Source of the DNA: a virus
Length of the DNA stretch: 20,550 bases
Direction: 5' to 3' (one strand)
Virus record (IMG/VR): IMGVR_UViG_3300049847_000487
Coordinates: 1 to 20,550 of that record
Shown here: one piece after another, positions 14,580 through 20,550 of the stretch
How positions within the stretch are numbered: the stretch's first letter is position 1
Layout: every line of letters starts with the position of its first letter
Notes under the pieces: generated by a model
What the model saw: the letters and a program-made list of their open reading frames with translations, nothing else
Told to the model about the DNA's origin: nothing
Database searches by the model: none
Program-made: the position numbers and the translations under genes

Positions 14580-14779
14580 TGGAACAGAGAGATATTGATC
14601 GCATAGTGCGTACAGATTGGAGTAAGGTTACCACGCATTCTATGGGGGTGGCACTCCTTATAGGCGCGGCTACCTACGCTACTACCAAAGACATTGATTG
14701 CGCCGCACGGTACGCGGTAATGTCATTAGGGGTATATTCTGTGGGGTATAGCCGCAGACGCCCTAAGAAAGGCATTTAG
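14579..14779 (+). CDS. small holin-like membrane protein
   Basis: A 66-residue protein: a short polar N-terminus (EQRDIDRIVRTDWSKVTTHS), two moderately hydrophobic spans (MGVALLIGAATYATT, about residues 22-36, and ARYAVMSLGVYSVGY, about 43-57) separated by a small polar loop with Cys, and a strongly basic tail (SRRRPKKGI). Two spans with a basic C-terminus is the common layout of small holins. The ATG at 14579 overlaps the previous TGA and follows a GGGG-rich stretch; a GTG one codon upstream is possible. The pairing with the preceding TM/coiled-coil gene recalls XhlA/XhlB-like cassettes. No sequence signature fixes the function. Confidence 0.58.
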   Translation: MEQRDIDRIVRTDWSKVTTHSMGVALLIGAATYATTKDIDCAARYAVMSLGVYSVGYSRRRPKKGI

Positions 14780-15208
14780 ATGCCGTCTAGCGTGGATGTG
14801 ACGTGGTTAATCTCTCCTGTAGAAGTGATACGCAAGAGTAAGGCGGCACTTTGGGGCGTGATCCGCGTAACGGCGTTTGCCATAGAGGCAGACGTAAAAG
14901 CGGCGATCCAGACAGGGGCAAAGACAGGTAGGGTATACACGCGGCGGGGGAAGGGGAAGCGCAGGCGTCTTATCACGCACCAAGCCTCTGCACCGGGCGA
15001 AGCACCTGCAACAGATACAGGTTTTTTAGTGAACTCCATAAGCACCAAACTAGAGCCTGAAAAAATGCGTGCCATAGTGCGCGTGGGTGCAGAGTACGCG
15101 GTATTCTTAGAGTATGGTACGGTACGAATGGCGGCACGCCCCTTCTTCACTCCCGTAGTGGAAGCGCAGAAAAGCGCATTCGCGAAACGCTTAAAGGAGG
15201 TAGTCTGA
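14780..15208 (+). CDS. HK97 gp10-like tail/neck protein
   Basis: A 142-residue protein of the HK97 gp10-like family, which acts at the head-tail junction or in tail completion. The signature is clear: an N-terminal helix (VIRVTAFAIEADVKAAIQTG), then TGRVYTRRGKGKRRRLITHQASAPGEAPATDTGFLVNSI (49-87), VRVGAEYAVFLEYGTVRMAARPFFTPVVEA (100-129) and a terminal helix. The APGEAPAxDTGxLxxSI and GAEYAxxLEYGTxxMxARPF boxes are diagnostic. The ATG is directly after the TAG of the preceding gene, and the TGA overlaps the next ATG. It is intact and at the expected place. Confidence 0.88.
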   Translation: MPSSVDVTWLISPVEVIRKSKAALWGVIRVTAFAIEADVKAAIQTGAKTGRVYTRRGKGKRRRLITHQASAPGEAPATDTGFLVNSISTKLEPEKMRAIVRVGAEYAVFLEYGTVRMAARPFFTPVVEAQKSAFAKRLKEVV

Positions 15209-15417
15209 TGGCACAGAAATACGCAGGGTGGGGGAAACCCTACAGAATGAAGTACGCACACTACTTTAAGGATTCTCCTCTAAGCCTCTGCGGTATAGTG
15301 ATATTCATAGGCGCAGGGGAGGAGAACCTTGACAATGCTTCCCACACCGCAGAGGGGAATTGCAGAGTGTGCGAAAAAGCACGGCAGGCACGGGAAAAGG
15401 TACATAGTGCGGTATGA
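15208..15417 (+). CDS. small zinc-finger-like phage protein
   Basis: A 69-residue protein with the pattern MKYAHYFKD..LSLCG (His 18, Cys 28) and, near the C-terminus, NCRVCEKARQ (Cys 52/55). Many phages encode small proteins of this His...LCG...CxxC layout, which probably bind one zinc; their function is not established. The gene overlaps both neighbours (TGATG before, ATGA after), so it is translated with the neck genes. I see a possible stem in GGCGCAGGGGAGG but nothing regulatory. Confidence 0.7.
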   Translation: MAQKYAGWGKPYRMKYAHYFKDSPLSLCGIVIFIGAGEENLDNASHTAEGNCRVCEKARQAREKVHSAV

Positions 15418-15839
15418 ATGAAACAACGGCGGTAAACAAATTTCTCTATGAGCAGATAACCGCAGACCCTACTTTACAGGGATTGGTGGGGGACAGGGTG
15501 TACATGGATATACCTCCTCCTCAATCCTCTTTCCCTCTGATAATTGTAGGGTTCCTTGCCTCTACGCCTCTTCACAAAAACGGAGGCGGCATTCTCCTGC
15601 ACCGTCTAATCTATTCTGTGCAGGCGGTGGGGGCAGGGGACTCCTACGCACCGTTAAGCGCAATCGCAGGGGCACTGGATACTTGCCTAGTGCAAAGTTA
15701 CTGCCTCTCGCAAGATGGGTATACCTTTGAGAATATATCCAAGCAATCCGCACTCCAATACACTGAGACCGTAGACGATAGGCACTTTAAGCACTTAGGC
15801 GGCATTTATGCTATTTTGGTGCAGGTAGGGGAACTATGA
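15414..15839 (+). CDS. tail terminator / tail completion protein (DUF3168-like)
   Basis: A 141-residue protein resembling the minor tail or tail-terminator family that caps the tail tube and joins it to the head. The N-terminal helix MNETTAVNKFLYEQITADPTLQGLV, then GDRVYMDIPPPQSSFPLIIVGFLAS, with the IPPxxxxFPLIIVG core, a strand HRLIYSVQAVGAGDSYAPLSAIAGALDTCL and a final HLGGIYAILVQV are typical. The ATG overlaps the previous TGA (ATGA), and its own TGA overlaps the ATG of the long tail gene. The position before the tail tube gene supports the call. Confidence 0.8.
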   Translation: MNETTAVNKFLYEQITADPTLQGLVGDRVYMDIPPPQSSFPLIIVGFLASTPLHKNGGGILLHRLIYSVQAVGAGDSYAPLSAIAGALDTCLVQSYCLSQDGYTFENISKQSALQYTETVDDRHFKHLGGIYAILVQVGEL

Positions 15840-18800
15840 CCACATACCAGATCGCCACAGATGATTTTACTCCTGATTCTTCAGGGGTAAATCTCAATAA
15901 CATACTCCGACTACGGCAGAAACAACTCCCTACAGGTAGTACGGTGGTGTTCGCGAATGCCTGTAATACTAAGAGTGGCACACAGGTAACCTCTGCAAAA
16001 GGCAATCACGGGGTTTTGTCTACGGCGGATGATGACTACGTACACTATGTGCCTCCCTCCTCCCCACGGGGCGCAGACTATAGCGGGTTTTGGTTCTACG
16101 AGAGCGATTCAAATGGCACGGTTGCCCCTTATGTGACAATAGGCGCGGCGGGTGATAGCAATATCAATATTGAACACACCCAATCTTATACGTTTCGGGG
16201 TGCGTTTCGCGTCAATGAACTCCCTGTAAGTGGGCAGTATGGGATATTCTACACTACGGTAACACACCCAACAGACTATAAAGGGCATGAGGCATTCTAC
16301 GGTACAGACGGTAAAATCCGTGTACGTATTATCCAAACCCTGAATACGGATATGATCGGTCTAGTGAGTACGGAGACTTTTGCCCTCAACACAGACTACA
16401 TAGTACACGTGACCTATGACGGGAGCAGGAACGCTTCAGGCGTACACGTGTACTTGACGAACCTAAACGCAGGCACGTGCGCGGAACTCACTATGAGTAA
16501 TGAGGATGGAGTAAGCACGCTCAACGGTGCAGGTACTCTCCTCTCTTCCGAGCAACAGTTCACACTAGGCAATCAGCAGAACTTTAACAGGTTCGGCATG
16601 ATAGGCTATATGTGGTTTGCAGAGTTTTCTAAGGTGGTACGCACGGGTATTACGAGTGTGGTATCTTGGGCAACCCTCCCTGCTAAAGACGCCTCACACT
16701 TGATATATCAGGACTGCACGCGGGGGTACGGGAGTGGGTTCGCAGATGGTGGCACGGCGGCACTCACAGTAAGCCTTGCAGGTGGGTGCGCGTGGTTACC
16801 TGATGCCCCTGATCAATTAGGCGGTAATGGTGGGTTCTTTTGGACTAGAGACACAACAGCAAACCTAGCAAACATAGAGGTAACCAATGAGGCTTCTTAT
16901 AGGTTTACCTCTGGTAACTTCTCCATAGAGTGTTTTGCACGGTACGCGCACAACCCTACGTCTAATACCTCTCCCTACGCAGGTACTCTTCTCTGCAACT
17001 ATGGCGGCGCGGGTGGGTGGGCACTCCTTTTTATGCCTAGTAGTACGGCTACTGCAATCGGTCAACCCACATACGCGAATAAACTTTGCGTATATGATGG
17101 TACGGCATTCCGCAGTAGCGGGTTGACCTGCACGGATAACGATTGGCATCATTATGCGGTCACATTTGACGGCACAAACTACCGATTCTATGTGGATGGC
17201 GCACTAGGTGCAACGGTGGCGGGTAACCAACCCTCTTCTGATACGGGTACTCTCACAATCGGCACTTGGAAAGATGGGGGCGTGCAGGGGTGGCGGGGTA
17301 ATATTGCCAACGTCATACTCTACAATACTGCCCTAAATTTGGCGGCGGTGCAGGCAGATGCAGTACGGTACGAAACGAGCGCGATCTATTCCCTGACCTC
17401 CCCTATTGATACTACAGAATGGAGTGGTGCTACCTCTCTGTACCTCCCTCTAGTCCTCCCTACGGGTACGAGTGCGGAATACCGCGTAGGGCATGGGGCA
17501 AGCGGGGCGGCGGCTACCTCCAACAAAGAGGCGGATTCTTGGACAAGTGCGGCAAACGGCGCGAACACCCTCACAGAAGGGGAAGGACAGTATTTTGACA
17601 TAGACGTAAAACTCTACGCGAACTCTGCAAAGTCTGCCACGCCGTTGCTTACCTCCGTTACTGGTACGGAAATCTCTCTTACCTATGAGGCGGCGGCGGT
17701 GACTCCTGTAAGTGCGGAGCAAAATACGTTTCGGTGGTATGAGGATGACGGCGCACTAGGTGCGGGTACTCCCGTCGAAGCGGCAGATACGGCTATTGCG
17801 GTATCTAAGGAGGAGACTTTACGCCTCCGTTTTGGTATATTGGCATTGGAAGATGGGCAGGGACGTTACTATCTCCAACACCGTATAAACGGCGCGGATT
17901 GGGAGACTACCACAGCAGGTAGCACAGGGGTACGCATTACCTCTTCTTCCAATTTCACCGATGGAGACAGTACCACGCAGGTACTAACCTCTCCTGCTAC
18001 CTACACAGGAGGGGAGGGAGTGGAGACGGCGCGTAACACGTCAAACTATTTCCCTCTTACCAATGAGGCGGTAGAGATAGAGTACAATCTCTACTTTGCA
18101 GATACCCTTAACCTAAGAGACAGGGTAGAATTTAGGCTACTTACTACTACTTCATCCACGCACGGCACGGGCGGCGAGCCTCTGACGGCGTACACGGTTA
18201 CCCCAATAGCGCGTATCAGCGCAAGGAGCATAACAATGCGGAAAATAACAAGCTCTGCTACGCAGGGCGCGTACATTGGATTAGAGAGTACAGCGGGTAC
18301 GCCAGTGGCGGCAACAAAACGCCTCCCCTCTGTATCATTCCTACCTCAAAAGGTGGTGAATCGGAAGCGGGTAAAACCCTCCCATTCCCGATTTGGCAGA
18401 GGTCACACCAAAGGCAAGGGGCGCACGGAAGGTACGTATGAGGCAGAGGGTTCTTTCTCTGAGATACTCTACCTCCTCTCCTCTATGTGGAGTAAAAACC
18501 CTGCTAGTGTGTACCTCCTCACTACTACGAATGATTCTGATAACTACACCCTGACCTTTAGGGGTGCAACGACAGGAAACATTGCGGCGAACGCTTCGGC
18601 GGCTACTATCGCTACAGCGATACGTGCCCTCTCTACTATCGCAGATGCAGAGGTGCAGGTAACAGGGAGCGCAGGTTCCTACAAGGTGTACCTCACAGGC
18701 GCACTCACATACGCAGAGGATAGCCTCACAGGGGCAGGAGACGGGTTCACCGCATTGGCAAACACGAACGGATTTGTACCTGCCTCTTTGGGGGTATGGA

Positions 18801-19753
18801 CGTTTACGCAGGATGGGAACGCCTCACACTCCTACACGGCGTCATTCGGCGGGGTGACCTCTGGTAGTATTGCAGGTAATGCAAATACGGCGGCGGTGCA
18901 GGCGGCATTTGAGGCTATGAGTACCATAGATACGAATGTACTTGTGGAACTCGTATCCTCTAACGTCTACCGCGTTACCTTGTTGGGCGCACTAGCAGGC
19001 GATACCCGCCCCTTGCAGATGAGTGGTACGGGACTTTCCGCAGGCCCTACGGTGGCGGCGATCTCCTCCCTTTACAAGTGGCTATTCGTCCCACGCCTAA
19101 AGTGTGATGAATCCCCACAGACCTACACGCTTGAGAAGGGGAACTGTTCGCGTGCCACACAAGTACCCTATGTGGCACTCTCCTCTATGGAACTCCGTAG
19201 CAACGATAACGAACTCACCCTTAACGGGAATATTTTTGGCAGGGTGATGGATGAGACAATCACGCTCTCCGAAGGGGTGGCAGACGTTGCGCCGCGTCTC
19301 ATTGACCCGGCGGGGGTGAATATTTATATAGGTACAAGCCTGAATAACCTTACCCTTTTGGAAGAGCCTCTTGAGAGTAGTTTTTCATTCGGTACGTCTA
19401 AGAAGCCACGTAACACACAAAACAGCGCGTACACGTCATTTACGGGCGTTACAGGCACACCCTACGAAACTACCTTCACTTTTGTACTCCCGAAAAGCGA
19501 TGAGGCTTTGACGGAATTGGATAATCTCGATGACGGTACGCGGGTATACATAGTGTGGGAAGTGGAAGGGGCAACATTGGATACCTACTACACGGAACGG
19601 CTACGGATCACAATGGCGGCAGACCTCACAGGGGGATCGCATGGAGACAGTGACGACGCATACGCGGTAACCTTCACCGCAGACGTGGTAGAGGATAGCA
19701 CGCTCGGCGGCGCGATGAAAATTGAGGTAGATACTACTCTCTCTACTTTGTAG
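15836..19753 (+). CDS. LamG-bearing protein fused to the major tail tube protein
   Basis: A continuous 1305-codon frame. Residues about 75-285 and 330-510 are two concanavalin A/LamG-like domains; the second shows DNDWHHYAVTFDGTNYRFYVDG (from about 434). Residues about 629-797 resemble the FRWYEDDGA..A domain seen in surface and tail proteins. From Met 801 the sequence is a tail tube protein: AYIGLESTAGTPVAATKRLPS, then GTYEAEGSFSEILYLLSSM, then two tandem Ig-like repeats (about 888-985 and 986-1075; YTLTFRGATTGNIAANASAA and YTASFGGVTSGSIAGNANTA). It continues YKWLFVPRL (1080) and ELTLNGNIFGRV to the end. Tube proteins polymerise into the DNA conduit; LamG-like domains bind glycans. An optimal internal ribosome site precedes Met 801, so a separate tube product of 505 residues is likely. 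The first ATG overlaps the previous stop. Confidence 0.85.
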   Translation: MTTYQIATDDFTPDSSGVNLNNILRLRQKQLPTGSTVVFANACNTKSGTQVTSAKGNHGVLSTADDDYVHYVPPSSPRGADYSGFWFYESDSNGTVAPYVTIGAAGDSNINIEHTQSYTFRGAFRVNELPVSGQYGIFYTTVTHPTDYKGHEAFYGTDGKIRVRIIQTLNTDMIGLVSTETFALNTDYIVHVTYDGSRNASGVHVYLTNLNAGTCAELTMSNEDGVSTLNGAGTLLSSEQQFTLGNQQNFNRFGMIGYMWFAEFSKVVRTGITSVVSWATLPAKDASHLIYQDCTRGYGSGFADGGTAALTVSLAGGCAWLPDAPDQLGGNGGFFWTRDTTANLANIEVTNEASYRFTSGNFSIECFARYAHNPTSNTSPYAGTLLCNYGGAGGWALLFMPSSTATAIGQPTYANKLCVYDGTAFRSSGLTCTDNDWHHYAVTFDGTNYRFYVDGALGATVAGNQPSSDTGTLTIGTWKDGGVQGWRGNIANVILYNTALNLAAVQADAVRYETSAIYSLTSPIDTTEWSGATSLYLPLVLPTGTSAEYRVGHGASGAAATSNKEADSWTSAANGANTLTEGEGQYFDIDVKLYANSAKSATPLLTSVTGTEISLTYEAAAVTPVSAEQNTFRWYEDDGALGAGTPVEAADTAIAVSKEETLRLRFGILALEDGQGRYYLQHRINGADWETTTAGSTGVRITSSSNFTDGDSTTQVLTSPATYTGGEGVETARNTSNYFPLTNEAVEIEYNLYFADTLNLRDRVEFRLLTTTSSTHGTGGEPLTAYTVTPIARISARSITMRKITSSATQGAYIGLESTAGTPVAATKRLPSVSFLPQKVVNRKRVKPSHSRFGRGHTKGKGRTEGTYEAEGSFSEILYLLSSMWSKNPASVYLLTTTNDSDNYTLTFRGATTGNIAANASAATIATAIRALSTIADAEVQVTGSAGSYKVYLTGALTYAEDSLTGAGDGFTALANTNGFVPASLGVWTFTQDGNASHSYTASFGGVTSGSIAGNANTAAVQAAFEAMSTIDTNVLVELVSSNVYRVTLLGALAGDTRPLQMSGTGLSAGPTVAAISSLYKWLFVPRLKCDESPQTYTLEKGNCSRATQVPYVALSSMELRSNDNELTLNGNIFGRVMDETITLSEGVADVAPRLIDPAGVNIYIGTSLNNLTLLEEPLESSFSFGTSKKPRNTQNSAYTSFTGVTGTPYETTFTFVLPKSDEALTELDNLDDGTRVYIVWEVEGATLDTYYTERLRITMAADLTGGSHGDSDDAYAVTFTADVVEDSTLGGAMKIEVDTTLSTL
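18223..18238 (+). promoter_or_regulatory. internal ribosome site and in-frame start of the tail tube protein
   Basis: AAGGAG at 18223-18228, a seven-base spacer, and ATG at 18236-18238, in the same frame as the 15836 start (exactly 800 codons on). It sits exactly where upstream LamG/FRWxxDDG domains end and tail-tube homology begins. This would give a 505-residue tube protein ending at 19753 in addition to the long form. Confidence 0.7.
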
Positions 19754-19777
19754 GGTAGAATAAGGGTCAACGCAAGC

Positions 19778-19812
19778 TCCCTTCCCTGCTATGCGGGGAG
19801 GGGACTTTTTTT
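19778..19812 (+). terminator. intrinsic terminator between tail tube and tail chaperones
   Basis: A 12-bp stem with two G-U wobbles (TCCCTTCCCTGC at 19778-19789, GCGGGGAGGGGA at 19793-19804), a three-base TAT loop and a seven-T run at 19806-19812. The AGGAGG ribosome site of the chaperone gene begins right after the T-run. Partial readthrough would set a high tube to low chaperone and tape measure ratio. Confidence 0.85.
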
Positions 19813-19825
19813 AGGAGGCAAGCAG

Positions 19826-20239
19826 ATGCAGAAGAAATTAGAAGTCATAGGGGAAGAGGTGGCAGAGAGTATGCCCCTTGAGGCAGATGTAAACACCGCA
19901 GAGGCAGAGGAGTTTGATTTTGCCGATTATATGGAAGAAACGGTACGCATACCCTGCTATGTGGAAGGGAAGGTATTCCATGTATTCCACAGAGTACACT
20001 CTCGCACGCTCGCCTATCAGATGAGGCTTGAGACACTAAACGCCGACCTTGAGGCAAAGCGTATTTCGCACGGAGATTTTGTCAAAGAGGTATACCTCCC
20101 TCTTATTAGTGGGTGGGATATGAAAAAGAAGGGGGAGCCTATTCCCTTCTCGCTAGAGGCACTATTAGGGATGCCTGATGCAGTATTTCAGGCGATTGCC
20201 TCTGCCTTGCTAACGGCGGTAAACGTCCCAAAGTCGTAA
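19826..20239 (+). CDS. tail assembly chaperone, short (gpG-like) form
   Basis: A 137-residue acidic N-terminal and helical protein (EEFDFADYMEETVRIPCYVEGKVFHVFHRVHSRTLAYQMRLETLNADLEAKRISHGDFVKEVYLPLISGWD) with PFSLEALLGMPDAVFQAIASALL near the end. This is the usual plan of the tail assembly chaperone that coats the tape measure protein during tail assembly. It begins at an ATG behind AGGAGG and lies between the tail tube and tape measure genes, as in lambda-like phages. A slippery CCCAAAG lies four codons before the stop (sense codons GTC CCA AAG TCG TAA), and the -1 frame stays open for 76 codons, giving the gpG-T equivalent. Confidence 0.85.
   Translation: MQKKLEVIGEEVAESMPLEADVNTAEAEEFDFADYMEETVRIPCYVEGKVFHVFHRVHSRTLAYQMRLETLNADLEAKRISHGDFVKEVYLPLISGWDMKKKGEPIPFSLEALLGMPDAVFQAIASALLTAVNVPKS
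20227..20233 (+). other. -1 ribosomal frameshift site CCCAAAG
   Basis: The heptamer is in the correct phase (C CCA AAG) two codons before the short form's TAA. The -1 frame continues without a stop from 20233 to the TAA at 20461-20463. Downstream, GAGTACC (20254-20260)/GGTACTC (20297-20303) and inside it GGGAAG (20272-20277)/CTTCCC (20287-20292) can form a nested hairpin, about 20 bases from the slip site, farther than usual. Confidence 0.8.
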
Positions 20240-20463
20240 GGGATGGCGCATTTGAGTACCTCGTATCGTATGGGAAGTTTGGCGAGCTTCCCTACTGGTA
20301 CTCTCTGATCCGTGCGTCTAAGACCCTAAACTGTTCGCCCTTTGAACTACTGAAACAACCCGCAATTTGGTATCACAGGGCATTAGCCTATGAGGAGATA
20401 GAGGCACGCGCACAGAGGGAAATGAGGCGGCGTGCAGAGGCAGAGAACGCACAGAGGAGGTAA
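20233..20463 (+). CDS. tail assembly chaperone, -1 frameshift extension (gpT-like)
   Basis: The 76-codon extension read only after -1 slippage (VVRDGAFEYLVSYGKFGELPYWYSL at its start). It has no ATG near its beginning and no ribosome site of its own. It carries a helical domain with CSPFELLKQPAIWYHRALAYEEIEARAQREMRRRAE. A small share of ribosomes would make the fused protein of about 212 residues (from 19826). This C-terminal part is known in lambda to bind the tail tube, linking it to the tape measure complex. It ends four bases before the tape measure ATG, and its last codons contain the AGGAGG used for that start. Confidence 0.8.
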   Translation, partial: VVRDGAFEYLVSYGKFGELPYWYSLIRASKTLNCSPFELLKQPAIWYHRALAYEEIEARAQREMRRRAEAENAQRR

Positions 20464-20467
20464 CGGC

Positions 20468-20550
20468 ATGGATGGTACACCTGATGTAAAACTATCAGCG
20501 ATAATAGACGCAGACGCCTCTAAATTTGAGGCGGCACTAAAGCACGTAGA
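20468..20550 (+). CDS. tape measure protein, N-terminal fragment (runs off the window)
   Basis: Only 27 codons are visible: MDGTPDVKLSAIIDADASKFEAALKHV. The beta strand plus helix start with VKLSAIIDADASKFEAAL is typical of tape measure proteins (V.l.a.i.aD.s.F..al). AGGAGG lies seven bases upstream and the position right after the chaperone genes is diagnostic. The protein sets tail length and is coated by the chaperones. It continues past 20550. Confidence 0.75.
   Translation, partial: MDGTPDVKLSAIIDADASKFEAALKHV

Noticed and set aside
18490-19070. Nucleotide repeat within the tail gene
   Set aside because: The two units are similar as protein (Ig-like repeats) but diverged in DNA, so this is a domain duplication and not a DNA repeat element.
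1-20550. CRISPR arrays, tRNA genes, insertion sequences
   Set aside because: I found no regularly spaced repeats, cloverleaf-like sequences, transposase motifs or terminal inverted repeats.

Overview
The window is a packaging, head and tail segment of a tailed bacteriophage or prophage with an HK97-fold capsid and a long tail (siphovirus-like). The call rests on a complete and correctly ordered set of hallmark genes: small and large terminase, SPP1-type portal, MuF head protein, scaffold, HK97-type major capsid protein, neck and connector genes, HK97 gp10-like protein, tail terminator, tail tube, frameshifted tail assembly chaperones and the start of a tape measure gene. Strong AGGAGG-type ribosome sites, sigma70-type promoters and intrinsic terminators indicate a bacterial host. 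No host gene, integrase or attachment site is visible, so neither the host taxon nor the lifestyle can be fixed from this window. The tetranucleotide GGCC is almost absent.

Layout. (1) 6-9421, plus strand: a hypothetical gene, a glycosyltransferase-like gene, a ParB-like gene, an HNH nuclease, TerS, TerL, portal, a very large MuF protein carrying kinase-like and ADP-ribosyltransferase-like domains, and two unknown genes. Most of these overlap by a few bases, and the unit ends at an intrinsic terminator near 9464-9497. (2) 9506-10870, minus strand: four small genes driven by a perfect-consensus promoter (10904-10932). One of them encodes a 53-residue membrane protein. This island has the look of a moron, that is, an independently expressed cargo cassette. 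(3) 10980-19753, plus strand: a second promoter, then scaffold, capsid, a putative decoration protein, connector genes, two small membrane proteins, gp10-like, tail terminator and a 1305-codon tail gene. (4) 19826-20550: after a second terminator, tail assembly chaperones with a CCCAAAG -1 slippery site, then the tape measure start.

Three points stand out. First, the MuF protein joins a capsid-associated domain to a PI3K/HipA-like kinase domain and an R-STS-ExE ADP-ribosyltransferase-like domain, so it may be a toxin or effector carried in the virion. Second, the tail tube domain is fused in frame behind about 800 residues of LamG-like and other beta domains, with an optimally placed internal ribosome site and ATG exactly at the junction. 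This suggests two products from one gene: a short tube subunit and a long, adhesin-bearing one. Third, the minus-strand island of unknown genes has its own strong promoter and duplicated leader sequences.
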